From Terramyces sp. JEL0728 (Eukaryota > Chytridiomycota > Chytridiomycetes > Rhizophydiales > Terramycetaceae): 64,000 nucleotides of DNA. Under the pieces are notes generated by a model. That model had not been told where the DNA came from and ran no database searches. It saw only the letters and a list, made by a program, of their open reading frames with translations. Location: contig JADIIU010000036.1 of assembly GCA_027603945.1 (NCBI GenBank), positions 50,712 through 114,711 of the forward strand, written 5' to 3'. Position 1 is the first letter of the stretch; every line of letters begins with the position of its first letter. Positions 48,002-58,800 of this stretch are shown here, one piece after another. The position numbers and the translations under genes were made by a program.

Positions 48002-48606
48002 TCAGCATAAGAGATACTCGCGTTTGTATTTTTTGGTTGTCTTGTCAAACACACCTTGGATTTTAAAAGATTCCTGCAGCAGAATCTTTTCTTTTGTCTT
48101 TCTATAATCTCTCTTTGAGAATACCTGAAACTCCTTTGTATGCAGTACTGTAGTTTCAAAACTTGTAAGGAAATTGTTACCTATCCATATCAATTACAGT
48201 GCAGGCAAAGCTGTAGCATCCTGGAAATCTTAAACTAACATCATCAAATACAAAGAATAGCTTTGGCTGGCAGTCTGATGGATCAGTTAACACTGACGCT
48301 GGTATTACAAGCGAGCCAATAAGATTATCTGTGATTCTATTAGCAATCTGAAGATAATCACAGCTGGCAGAGTCGTCTATGGATATAAGGCCAAGGTGGC
48401 ATATTAAATTATTATTCAGTAACTATTGTAAGAATTTGTTACTTGTTCTCGCGTTTGTGGGCCGTCAAATCTAGCTTCAAGAATCAACATTGGGTAACTA
48501 TGTTAGCAAAGCAATACACGAGACTTGGTATTAGCGGTGTGCCTAACCCTCCACAACTCCTTGCTTTGGTTAATTCTTGTCTGAATATGATTTCTGAAGG
48601 AAACAT
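48002..48606 (-). CDS. velvet-domain transcription factor (velvet-2)
   Basis: A 181-residue tandem paralogue of velvet-1 with three introns at the same three positions: 48498-48517 (20), 48423-48442 (20) and 48162-48180 (19, GT-AG). Sequence: MFPSEIIFRQELTKARSCGG, YPMLILEARFDGPQTREQ, LIGSLVIPASVLTDPSDC, PKLFFVFDDVSLRFPGCYSF, VIDMDSFETTVLHTKEFQVF, SKRDYRKTKEKILLQESF, KIQGVFDKTTKKY. PASVLTDPSDCQPKLFFVFDD matches canonical velvet domains even better than velvet-1. No linker or tail domains are present, so both belong to a minimal, VosA/VelB-core type. No clear TATA. DNA-binding role inferred from the family. Confidence 0.88.
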
Positions 48607-49369
48607 GGGAAAATAATGAAAAAAATCCAAAGCGTGGTTCAACGCTGAAAAGAACCTAATTTAGTGCAATTTCCACTAAACCCGCAATGAAAATGTGCTG
48701 ATAAATGGATAAAAAAAATGAAAAATCCAATTCGAAGGATCCTTGGCAATTTACCCCTTTGTCGTGTGATACATCACGGTGATAAAAACTGCAGACAATG
48801 ATCTATCCGGCAGTGTTTAAGTTACTGAAATAAGAAGTGCTTGATTTTCGATAAATTTTCTTTTTAGGATCTATCAATTATCCGCTGATTTCCGACGAAT
48901 CTGGAAACACCTACATCATTTGTTAGCTACAAGGCAGTAGAACCATTTCCGCAACTTCCCGGCGCTGTTTTACGAAGCAGGTGCATCCCACGACCTCCTG
49001 TGAATATCAGTGGCAGTGAAGTGAAAAATGTGGCAGTGAAGTGAAAATGTGGCAGTGCAGGGAAAAATGCCGACGTCTTCAAAATAATCGAAAAAAATGT
49101 TACAATCCGTGTTATAAACTACGAATTTGGTAGACTAATCTCTTGCAAAATGCAATACCCGTACGTCTAATACACTGGATAATTACCAACTACTCTCACT
49201 TTGTACCAAATCCGAGGATCTACAATTTGGACAACAATGCTACCATTCAAACAAGACAAGCAAACTTTGGACTATTTGTTTTATTGTCTAATAGATGATA
49301 AACGAAGGTGTATTTGAGTCGGTTTGAGGTAGATCCCTACGACGGTGGTTGTGCTTTGGAATAACAAAA
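48607..49369. other. intergenic with a short tandem repeat
   Basis: About 760 bp upstream of velvet-2, without a supported gene. It includes the GTGGCAGTGAAG repeat listed separately. Confidence 0.55.
49010..49068. repeat. three imperfect tandem copies of a ~20-bp unit
   Basis: Units gtggcagtgaagtgaaaaat (49010-49029), a 19-nt variant (49030-49048) and gtggcagtgcagggaaaaat (49049-49068). Located 400 bp upstream of velvet-2; possible regulatory repeat. Confidence 0.9.
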
Positions 49370-49667
49370 CTAAATACTTGAACACACAAAACCAGTAATC
49401 TCACCTGCATTTGACTTGAAATTGTTGGTTCTTTTGTTAAATACTCTTGGTTGCCGTGTATCCACGGTATCTTTGACCCGCCATTGTCCAGAAAACGGAT
49501 ATTGCGTTAAAAACACTCGTTTATTATAAAAAATAATGTCGACCATGTCTGCGGTACAAACTAGTCGCTTCACGCTTCTCGTAGTCGACATTTGCCAATT
49601 TAAATTGGGGGCGATTAAAATCAATCACGCTGGCTGATACTGAAAGGAAAAACAAGATCTGTATCAT
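49370..49667 (-). CDS. candidate small secreted protein
   Basis: ATG 49665-49667 opens a hydrophobic signal-like start MIQILFFLSVSASVIDFNRP, then QFKLANVDYEKREATSLYRR. The frame stops shortly after unless an intron at 49516-49543 (28 nt, TAATAAACGAG end) is removed; then FLTQYPFSGQWRVKDTVD, TRQPRVFNKRTNNFKSNAG continue to a TAG at 49370-49372, 89 residues. The intron is longer than the usual 19-23 nt, so the model is tentative. TTATATAAAA lies ~25 nt upstream. No Cys pattern; no family recognised. Confidence 0.4.
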
Positions 49668-49690
49668 ACGAGATAAAATAAGGTGCCATC

Positions 49691-49700
49691 TTTTATATAA
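49691..49700 (-). promoter_or_regulatory. TATA element of candidate secreted gene
   Basis: TTATATAAAA on the minus strand, ~24 nt upstream of the ATG at 49667. Confidence 0.45.
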
Positions 49701-49784
49701 TTTGATCCATTGTTCAGATATACGTGCAGCTGTGGTCCATTCAAGACTGTTTGTTCTTTCAATTGTTCTTTGAACAATAAAGTT

Positions 49785-50705
49785 TCACATTACCATTTCA
49801 GAATCAGAGAGCGATGCAGTAGCGCTATCATCATCCTGACCCGTTTGCTTCTGAGTGCCAACTGGAACATCTAAATCTTTGGTTGCTTCTGAATCGGATT
49901 CTTGAGGTTCAGTTAAAATTGGCTGAGTAAGAGAGTAGCCCATCTGAGCAAGAGAGATTTCGTTTGGCTGAGTAGACTCAACCGTATCAAATGGATCAGA
50001 GCCAGTAGCAGACGCTTCCTCCACTGACATTTCTGATTCGGATTGTACTTTGACCTTTCGTGTTTTATTTACTCTTTGTCGTTTCTTTACCGGTCTTTCC
50101 TCTGAATCGCTCTCTTCAAGCTGCGTATTATGCTTTACAGCCGCATCTTTCCATTTTCCTTTCTCTCCTTTACTCAGGGCATTGAACTTTTCTCTCTTTT
50201 CGTTTGCAGTTCCTTTAACACTCTGGGAGAACAATCCGTAAGCAGTAGATCGCTTTTTTGGTTTCGGTATCCCTTTCTTGGGGCTTTCTGTATAGTTGAA
50301 ATCAGAGGTGTCAGGCAACTCTTCCAGGTCATATTTTACATCAATGGGATCAGCATCCTCCTCCAATCCTGATCCCACTACATAATCGGATTCATCAGAA
50401 ATCTCAAAAGTGATTTCAACAAGAATTTCCAAATTGCTACTTAGTTTTATGCGGTCTCCGTTTACTATCGGCACTGCGGTATTCGGAATAACTTTGTCGT
50501 TCAAGTATGCCTTGGTAGTTCCAGTGTGTAGGATGGTGTTGTTCAACTGATCAACAAGAAGGTGCTTCCGGCTGATTTCTGCATCAAATATCCCATAGGT
50601 TTCATTTCTTCCGATAATATTATTTGTACTGTTAACTTGAATAACTGTTTGGCTGTACAACAAGTGCAACTTCATTTTCAAGAAATTCTTGAAGCCACCA
50701 AACAC
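49785..50705 (-). CDS. FHA-domain protein with HMG-like segment
   Basis: An intronless protein of 296-306 residues. The start is MFGGFKNFLK at 50705 or, more like other FHA proteins, MKLHLLYSQTVIQV at 50675. Residues ~15-110 form an FHA phosphothreonine-binding domain (NIIGRNETYGIFDAEISRKH, LVDQLNNTILHTGTTKAYLN, with G-R and S-R-K-H), of the PNKP/aprataxin/APLF-like type. After an acidic linker comes KPKKRSTAYGLFSQSVKG, EKREKFNALSKGEKGKWKDA, which looks like helices 1 and 3 of an HMG box with a shortened middle. The basic RPVKKRQRVNKTRKVKV is a nuclear signal. The tail has many Ser/Thr-Gln and Ser-Glu sites, e.g. DSEATKD, SLSDSE. It is probably a nuclear DNA-damage or chromatin factor; inference. 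Confidence 0.75.
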   Translation of the reverse strand: MFGGFKNFLKMKLHLLYSQTVIQVNSTNNIIGRNETYGIFDAEISRKHLLVDQLNNTILHTGTTKAYLNDKVIPNTAVPIVNGDRIKLSSNLEILVEITFEISDESDYVVGSGLEEDADPIDVKYDLEELPDTSDFNYTESPKKGIPKPKKRSTAYGLFSQSVKGTANEKREKFNALSKGEKGKWKDAAVKHNTQLEESDSEERPVKKRQRVNKTRKVKVQSESEMSVEEASATGSDPFDTVESTQPNEISLAQMGYSLTQPILTEPQESDSEATKDLDVPVGTQKQTGQDDDSATASLSDSEMVM

Positions 50706-50723
50706 GCTGTTTGTTACCCATAA

Positions 50724-51350
50724 ATGCCAACACCGAACGAGATCCTTGGAGGAAAACCAAAAGTAACTTACTTTGATATACCTTCCATTGGACGCGGCGA
50801 AGTTATTCGTCTATTTTTCAAAGCTGCAGGAGTGGATTATGAAGATCATCGAATAATAGTAAGCGATTGGGCAGTAACAAAGCCAATGCTAACTGAAACC
50901 ATGAATCCAACAGGTCACATTCCAGTGGTGTCGCTCAATGGTATTCACTACTGGGCCCATATTCCTATGCTACGTTACTTTTCAAAGAAACTTGGGCAAT
51001 TTGTTGGCAACAGCGACGAGGAAGACTTTTTTATTGATCAGATTCTGGATATATGCAATGATTGGAGATTTTCATGGGCTGCGTGTCTAAGTGGGGAAAA
51101 GAAACTTGAAGCTCATCAAGTATATCTCAAAAAAGTTATTGGGGTATTTGATAAACTTGCACAGGTAGGGTTACTAGGAGAGCGAATTACGCTAGCAGAA
51201 CTGTACGTTTATCAAGTATTGTATGAAGACTCCTTACTAGTGGACAAAGCACTGCTGAAGAGTTATTCTGGGCTACTGAAATTGGTGCGTTTGGTAGAAT
51301 CACAACCTAATATCGCAGAGTACATCAAAGTGCGTCCAACCAGGAAATAA
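50724..51350 (+). CDS. glutathione S-transferase, sigma/alpha-like
   Basis: An intronless 208-residue protein. The thioredoxin-like N-terminal domain has VTYFDIPSIGRGEVIRLFFK (catalytic Tyr type), TGHIPVVSLNGIHYW (cis-Pro) and the helical C-terminal domain reads VGLLGERITLAELYVYQVL (N-capping box with Asp/Glu). This matches sigma-class-like fungal GSTs. The usual Ser/Asp after the glycine-binding loop is replaced by YWAHIPMLRYF, an unusual feature that might weaken glutathione binding. It conjugates glutathione to electrophiles (family knowledge) and is supplied with GSH by the glutathione reductase further left. Its start is only 18-48 bp from the FHA gene's start. Confidence 0.82.
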   Translation: MPTPNEILGGKPKVTYFDIPSIGRGEVIRLFFKAAGVDYEDHRIIVSDWAVTKPMLTETMNPTGHIPVVSLNGIHYWAHIPMLRYFSKKLGQFVGNSDEEDFFIDQILDICNDWRFSWAACLSGEKKLEAHQVYLKKVIGVFDKLAQVGLLGERITLAELYVYQVLYEDSLLVDKALLKSYSGLLKLVRLVESQPNIAEYIKVRPTRK

Positions 51351-51374
51351 ACGAAAAAATGGTTTTTGATTTTT

Positions 51375-52333
51375 ATGAAAGTTTATGTGATTGGTTCTGT
51401 AAACATCGACGATGTATACCTCGTCCCACATATAGTAAGACCCGGAGAGACAATCGGAAGCACTGAATTCAAAGTATACCCTGGTGGCAAAGGCGCTAAC
51501 CAGGCCATTGCACTCGGAAAAGTAACTGGGAAATAATTTAGGCAGGAGCTGAAGTGCATTTAGTAGCATGTGTAGGAAAGGATGGGCTGTGGCTTCTTGA
51601 CTTGTACAAACCATTCGTAAACACCGATAAGGTGCTGGTAATTGAAGAAAGTACGGGAAAAGCAATCATACAAGTTGATCAATCCACCCACGACAATGCA
51701 ATTGTGCTGTTCCCGGGAGCAAATCAAAAGATACCTGCGAATCATTTAAATTTCTTGGCCGAGAGTCCAGGATGGATAGTCTTACAGAATGAAATTAACA
51801 CAGATGCTGCAAATTACGCGATAGAGTACGGAAAGAAAAATAAAAGTATAGTCTGCCTCAATCCTGCCCCATGTCCTACAGATATCCATGATTTAAAGAT
51901 TGAATTGGTAGATATTTTGATTTTCAACGAAACAGAGGCCCAAGAATTTACCATTCAACTTTCTGGGTCGGCATCAACTCCTTTTGAAAACTTGGATGTG
52001 ATGATGGCAAGGCTTTCAGCGTTTGTAGTTGTCATAACACTTGGAAGAAATGGAGTCGTTGCTGCCTGCAGAACCAGGAACAGAATTGCAAAATTCACAG
52101 AGAAAGTTACCAGGAAACCAAAGCTGGTTGATACTACCGGTGCTGGAGATACATTTGTTGGATACCTTATTGCACATTTAGCTTCACATCTTGATTCAAG
52201 TACACTAGATCGCACTCACTTGCACATTCAAGATGCCCTCAAAATTGCAACCCTAGCCAGTGGACTAGCTTGTGAAACCCAAGGAGCAATGAACTCTATC
52301 CCGCTTAAAGATCAAGTAGAAATCTTGTATTAA
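51375..52333 (+). CDS. ribokinase (PfkB family)
   Basis: A 312-residue sugar kinase; intron 51522-51541 (20 nt). Start MKVYVIGSVNIDDVYLVPHI, then the substrate loop YPGGKGANQAIALG, the Lys-x-x-TGxA region STGKAIIQVDQST, GWIVLQNEINTDAANYAI, and the C-terminal PfkB signature LVDTTGAGDTFVGYLIAHL whose Asp is the catalytic base. It phosphorylates ribose at O5 with ATP for the pentose/nucleotide pool. It starts 25 bp after the GST stop in the same direction, among the tightest spacings here. Confidence 0.93.
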
Positions 52334-52508
52334 TAACATTCAATGTTGACATCCAAATAAATAACTTGTGGTTCCTTCCGAGGTTGAACTTTTTTAAAGT
52401 GATTCACGTCGATGCAAGCTATGGTGAGTGCACTACACGATCTGGGGTTGAACCGCTTCGATTCTATCTAGTAGATGTGTCAAATTCCATTTTTGAAATC
52501 TAGGAAAA

Positions 52509-54139
52509 ATGATTTGCTTCTGGCCAGTAAATCTGAAATCAATAAAAAAGAAGGTTTATTTGGCAGGTATCAAAAGAGGAAATGAGTTACTAGTCTATCA
52601 CTGGACTGAAGATGAGCAAGCGAACGGACTGGAAGTACTTGGGATTGCAGAACCTTTACTGGACAAAGTAACGAATGAAAAGTCCACGGCGGATAGAATA
52701 ATAGTTAGAATGAAGAAACACATTCCAATTTCGGACCAGATTGATTACTTTATTTATTACAGACCGCTTAAACAAAATTCGCTGCAGTTTTACTCTGTAA
52801 AACAACTAGTGCTTGATTTGAACCAAGAATCAAAAGACAGCACGATTGATTTGGAATTTTGGATTAGTAAAGTATGATTTTTCTGACTAGATCAACAAAC
52901 AAACTCTGCACCAGCTGAAATCTCTCAATATTAGAATTCCGATTGTTCCACAGATAATCAACTTTGTTTTGTATATTTTCAACTATGAAATTAACCATGT
53001 TTCATTATTGGATGTGTCCGATACCGTTAAACAACTGGATTTACGTTTGAACCAGTTGTTGTTTTGGCCGCAAAGATACAAGGAATGGTACACTTCGGAA
53101 AGATTAAACACGATCCAACAAGCGAAATACATTGGATTCTTTAATACACTGTGGCTAATTGCAAACGATGTTATAATTGGATTGACTCTAAAAACAATCA
53201 TTTTAGATTACCAACTTGTTCTCGCAGATTACTTGAATGAGGCGAATATCCATGCGATAGAGGTTATTAATACGAATATCAATTGGCTACTCCTGTGGCC
53301 GATAGGGATTAAACTCAATTCCGAACTCGCGAATTTCTTTGCAGAATTATTCGCATGGATGTTGTACGTCTGGAGAGATTTGTTACAAGGGTGTCATCCA
53401 TATTTTCCGGCTGTGTTTTATTTTATTGGCTGCTGTGGTATTTTTGGGTCGTCTATGGTTGTAGCGTTATTAAGCGACTTATTGAAATTGTGTACATTGC
53501 ATCTGCAATTATTCTACACTATCTCTGGTACTTTTGGTTTAATCTAGCTCGTATATATCATTGGGTTTTGCAAATAATCGATTCAACTTTCAACTTGTTT
53601 AGAGGAAAGAAAAGGAATCCATTAAGAAATAGAATTGATGCGGCCGAATATGATTTGGATCAACTGTTGCTAGGATCTACTATATTCACTATATTGGTGT
53701 TCCTCTTGCCAACCGTTGCGGTCTTTTATCTATTATTTAGCTCGGCAAATTTGGTGGTGGTTTTTGTTCAAGCAATTCTTCAAATTGTCCTGGGAATATT
53801 GAATCATTTCCCGTTGTTTGCCATCATGCTGAGCATTAAAGACCCCAGCAGACTATCCGATGGTGTGTACTTTCAAATCTGCTCTCCAGACAAAATTGAA
53901 CGATTTCGATTCAAAAGTCAAACCATACAGACTACCTCGGTATATATGGAGCTGAAGGTCAGTCAAACTAATGTTAGAGCATACCGATAGGCTACGGAAC
54001 AATATTCTACCAATACAAGTACATTTTCGATCAAGTAAAGGAGTATTATTTGAAAAACGACACGGTTTGGTCATTCCTTGTGGGAAACCGTATTCAGAGA
54101 TTGCCGACTCTCCAATACCCCACCATGCCAAAAAAGTAA
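52509..54139 (+). CDS. GPI1: GPI1/PIG-Q, subunit of GPI-GlcNAc transferase
   Basis: A 523-residue ER membrane protein of the complex that makes GlcNAc-PI, the first GPI-anchor intermediate. Introns 52872-52890 (19), 53528-53547 (20) and 53958-53977 (20). The soluble start (MICFWPVNLKSIKKKVYLAG) leads to QLLFWPQRYKEWYTSERLN, NDVIIGLTLKTIILDYQLV, INWLLLWPIGIKLNSELANF, the family block LLSDLLKLCTLHLQLFYT, ARIYHWVLQIIDSTFNLFRG, KKRNPLRNRIDAAEYDLDQL, LLGSTIFTILVFLLPTVAVF, LNHFPLFAIMLSIKDPSRLS and the end RIQRLPTLQYPTMPKK. These are PIG-Q hallmarks. It ends 10 bp before the stop of the convergent LtrA-like gene. Confidence 0.94.
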
Positions 54140-54149
54140 GAACACAAAT

Positions 54150-55835
54150 TTATTTGCATAAAATCCAAAAACTAAACTCAAAAACAATTGTAACTAATAA
54201 AGAACTGAGTCCAACGCTCAACAGAACTTCAGGTTTGTAAAAAAAGCAGTAGTCAAAGACAGGATACAAGATCGCAGCTACTAGACTAGATACAGAGAAA
54301 ACGAGCCGCAGTATTTGCTGGTACTGGGAAATACGTTCGCTGATCTTGTACCCGTTCTTATATATGATCCTTTGAACATACAAGGATAAATACAGCACCG
54401 AATAACAGTAACAGTATAGCTGTGCACTGGATACTGCAGTTAATCCTTGGATGTTTTGCAGCATCGTTTGTATTGTGATTGCAAGACAAGGCAGCAAGCA
54501 AATCATCAGGTGCAAATTAAAGTCATTCGCAAATTTGTACCACCAGTTTCTGTTCATTGGATGAGTGTATTCGTCGTGAAATTGTATAAAATACAGCCAG
54601 TAAAACGACAAGTATGAACCTAAAGCCAATAGCGAATAGCCAATATACGTGAAGAAAATGTCAAGTGAATAGTTTGATTGCAGGGTCTTTACCAACGCCA
54701 TTCCCAATATGCAAACGATAATAAAGTTGGATCGCTCTTGAAGATGAGGCACATTAAATGCCAATCGTGGCAAGAAGAGCTTGTATTTCATGATATTGAA
54801 GAATATACCGGTGAAATACTCGTACGCTAGCGCGCAAGCCCAAATAAGAGCTCTTAACATATTTCGTCGAGAATTTTCAGTCGCAGAAGTCACTGGGAAA
54901 CCTAATATTGACAAGTAAATCATGCTTTGGACCATCATCAGCCCAATATTGTAATAGACAGTGATTCCAATGTTTTCAACCGATAGCCGGAAATTAACTG
55001 TGATGAATACTTCATAGATCCACATTGAAATAACATGGATAATGATAAACATGTTTCCTGTGTTCAAACTTGGTGAATCTTTAAAGGCAAAGACGATGCA
55101 ATTCAGACTGGCAACGGACAATACAAAGCCAACGATCATCAAGAGACTTTTTATCATTCCTGCTTGTAGAGTGGTGTTTTGCATTATCGCCATGTATTTC
55201 CATTGAAATGAAATTGAAATTGCAACAAGCAAGTAGTTGACAATGGAAGTAAGATCGAGCGGGGTGAGATACGAACCTGCTACAATCAAATTTCCCACAT
55301 ATACAATATCCAGTAACAGATCAATCCAGCCCACACTTACTCTATCTGGATTAAAGTATAGGAAATCTTTGATGTAGTATTGGCGGAGCTGAGTGGCAGC
55401 CTCTGGGTCAAACAGGAATGCTTTTTCTCTTTGAGAGTTTCGTTTGAGTGAAATAAAGTCATCCAAATCATTATCCACATATTTTTGTATCAGATCTAGC
55501 TTTACATTGTTGTAATCGCCGAAATTGTCAACCAAGTACTGCAGCTCCACTTGAGCATTCCTTTTTAATGTCTCTAGTGTTGAAATATCTGATCTTGTTC
55601 GGATAGGTTTAGTAGTTAGGCTGGATAAGAAAATGATTGAATCCGATAAATCGTGAATGTACAGGTTCAGATTTTCAATGTGTTCTTTAGATCCAAGCAA
55701 TACTTGCACTTCGGACTGACTGACTGATCTTTGGAAACTAGATACAACCCATATTGTACGATGGGCAACGTTAAATTTCCTACAGATTTTTACCGACGGC
55801 TCCAGCAATATTTTGGTGCTCATAGAAAAAGTCAA
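54150..55835 (-). CDS. LtrA-like multi-pass membrane protein
   Basis: An intronless 561-residue protein. After ~170 soluble residues come about twelve hydrophobic spans. VGWIDLLLDIVYVGNLIVAG resembles the WxELFFDLxFVxxI signature of the low-temperature-requirement A (LtrA) family, present in bacteria and fungi with unknown function. Later spans such as MLRALIWACALAYEYFTGIF and SDIFFTYIGYSLLALGSYLS-type helices continue the pattern. No transporter signature or enzymatic residue is clear. Its 3' end touches GPI1's. The lack of introns in such a long gene is unusual here but LtrA genes are found across fungi, so transfer is not implied. Function unknown. Confidence 0.65.
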   Translation of the reverse strand: MTFSMSTKILLEPSVKICRKFNVAHRTIWVVSSFQRSVSQSEVQVLLGSKEHIENLNLYIHDLSDSIIFLSSLTTKPIRTRSDISTLETLKRNAQVELQYLVDNFGDYNNVKLDLIQKYVDNDLDDFISLKRNSQREKAFLFDPEAATQLRQYYIKDFLYFNPDRVSVGWIDLLLDIVYVGNLIVAGSYLTPLDLTSIVNYLLVAISISFQWKYMAIMQNTTLQAGMIKSLLMIVGFVLSVASLNCIVFAFKDSPSLNTGNMFIIIHVISMWIYEVFITVNFRLSVENIGITVYYNIGLMMVQSMIYLSILGFPVTSATENSRRNMLRALIWACALAYEYFTGIFFNIMKYKLFLPRLAFNVPHLQERSNFIIVCILGMALVKTLQSNYSLDIFFTYIGYSLLALGSYLSFYWLYFIQFHDEYTHPMNRNWWYKFANDFNLHLMICLLPCLAITIQTMLQNIQGLTAVSSAQLYCYCYSVLYLSLYVQRIIYKNGYKISERISQYQQILRLVFSVSSLVAAILYPVFDYCFFYKPEVLLSVGLSSLLVTIVFEFSFWILCK

Positions 55836-55892
55836 CTGATCTTGGAAAATTAATTAAAAAGCGTGCTTCATTGAAATAATGTTTCATTTATG

Positions 55893-58800
55893 TTAATAAT
55901 TATTTGCTTTGAATTTACCATTGGCGCTAGCGATTCTTGCGATTTCAACCAATTCTTCAAACTCTCCTGTTTCTTCACACATGGATCTGAAAGCACCAAT
56001 ATTGCTCTTTTCAATCAAATCTAATGGCGAGCCATATTCAAGAACCTGTCCCTTGTCCAAAACCAAAATTTTGTCGTAATCGATAACAGTTCGGAGACGA
56101 TGGGCAATGCAAATTATAGTGCTATCTGCAAATTCTTTTCGGATAGTTGCCTGGATTTTGGCATCAGTTTCATTGTCTACTGAAGCAGTAGCTTCGTCCA
56201 AGAAAATAACCTTGTTTCGTTGGATCAATGATCTGGCAAGACACAAGAGTTGTCGTTGCCCTTGGGAAAAGTTACCGCCATTTTCTGTGACTGCATAATC
56301 AAGAGTGATACCTGAGCCTACATCTGTAGTTCCGGCGGTAGAAGCAACAGTAGAATCTTCAATACTGATCAACTTATCTTCAGTTTCTCCACTGCTTTGT
56401 TGTTGCATAGATTCCAAAAAGTGGACTCTCTTCAAGGCTTCCCATAAAGTTTGATCGTCATTTTGTTCCAACGGGTCCAAGTTTGATCGCAAAGTCCCTG
56501 TGAATAAGACAGGATCTTGGGGAATAATTGTCAATCTTGACCGAAGATCAAACAATCCAATTTGGTTGATATCTATTCCGTCAATGTGGATGGAGCCATT
56601 TGAAACCGGCAAAATTCGGAAGAATGCCAATGACAAAGTCGATTTGCCAGCTCCTGTGCGACCGACGACTGCTACTTTTTCATGTGGGTTGATGGAGAAA
56701 GAAACATTCTTCAAGACATCAGGAAGTTCTGGTGCGTAGCGGATGGAAACATCTTTGACCTGAATAGTACCTTGAGAAGGCCAGCTTGGGTCGGGTCTGT
56801 TGGATTCAATGATGGCTGGCGGTTCTTGTTCAATTCTGCTATATTCCTCAACACGTTCGACTATCGTTAATTCGAAAATTACCAGAGTTCATATTCATTT
56901 CCATTTCAGCGTGCATACGGACAGTCCATAAAAGGGCGTTGGTAAAGTCAAGAGAGTAAGAAATACAAAGCGCTGCCCAACCAGCTGGGATTCCAGTGAA
57001 AACTATAGCCAAACCAGCACACAACACAACAAGGGCAGAAATGATATCGGTCCTTAAGCACAGCCATCTGTTTGCTGCCCAAACATAGAAGAAAGGTTTG
57101 TGATTTCCATCAACTTTGACCTTGTTCATATCAGAGAACCTTTCTTCTTGGCCATACGCACGAATGGTACAGACACCAGCCAAAGTTTCAGAGAATTGAG
57201 CATACGTTGGAGATCTTGTCGTGGATTCAAATCTTTTCAATTCTCGGGAGGTTTCCAAATATCTCTTGGCAACGATGATGTAAGAAACAGCAATGAATGG
57301 AGTAGCAATTAAAAAGACCGGGGCTACAGATCCGATAACGGTGATAATGGTAGCGGCTTGAATAATTTGGTTGATAAAGTAGTGAACACTGTCCATAACG
57401 GCAGAATCAATATTTTCGATATCCTTTGAAAATCTATTGAGAATACGGCCGATTGGAGTGGTTTCAAAGAAACGAAGCGGAGAGTACATGACTGCATTGA
57501 GTAGCTTTGTGTGAAGACGGCGGGAAGCGAAAAGAGCACCAACCAAAGTTGATAAGCTTTGCAAATTATTTGCCAAAACGACAGAAGCACCAAAAGCAGC
57601 ATAAACACCTAAATAGAAGAAGGTGTCATTCTTAAAATCTTCATCTGGAGTAGTAGCAGAGATGGAAACATCAGAAACTTCAGATCTTCCGGTAGAGAAA
57701 GGGTTGAAGATCAATGAAGTAAATGGCATAGTGTTTGCAATCAATTCGCTACCTTGGCCATCATTTGTGTAAATGTATGCAGTGTTATCGAAGGATTTCA
57801 AAGTAACGTTTGGATGAGCAGCGCCATTGAAATCAGTCCATCTCTTCAACCACCAATCATTAGCCACTTTAGCACCAGATGATAAGAAGAACGAGCACAT
57901 GAAAAGTACGAAAAACAAAATACCACCTGCGGCCATAAAGTACATGCGATATACAGACCATGATACAGCACCAGTAGCCTTTTCTTCATCTTCGACCAAG
58001 GTTGTTCCGTTGCCAGCTGCAGTGATAACAGAAACCTCACTTTCTTCAATGTCTTCAAACTCATCGCGGGTTAAATCAAGTCCAAAGAGCGATTCGTCTT
58101 CCGGGTTTTGAACAAGTTGAATTGGTGCACCTTGGTTGACAATTTCTCCATTCTTCATTGATACAATGTAGTCTGCGAACGGAACTACCAAATGAGTTGC
58201 ATGGGAAACGAGAATGACGGTTCTTCCTTTCAATACTCCGAGAATACACTTGTGTAGCAGGAATCTGGCTGTTGGCGCATCCACAGCAGAGAGAGGATCA
58301 TCCAGCAACACAATCGAGGCCGGAGAGTAGCACGCACGAGCAAGGGAGATACGTTGTTTCTGTCCCCCGCTTAGGTTGATCCCCTTTTCTCCAATTTCCG
58401 TCAAATCACCTCCATCCAAGTTTTCAAAATCCTTGGCCAACGCACAAGCACGAACGACTTTTTCATAACGAACTGGATCGTATTCATGGCCAAAAGTGAT
58501 ATTTTCCCTGACTGTTGCATTTAATAACCACGCAGTTTGAGCGGCGTAAGCAATGGTTTGGTTTAATCCAGATTGTTTGTCGTAATTATTCTTGTCAATC
58601 TTTGGGAGGTAGGCTCTTCCAGCATTACATTGCATTTCACCCAATAGCGCAAGCAACAAAGAGGTTTTTCCTGATCCTGTAGGCCCACAAACAACAGAAA
58701 GTCCTCCGACTGGGAATTCCGCATCCAAGTTCTTCAAATTGAAAGTAGGTTCTTGAGTATCGTCTGCTGCTGCAGGTTCAGTAGATTTGAGCCCAAAATA

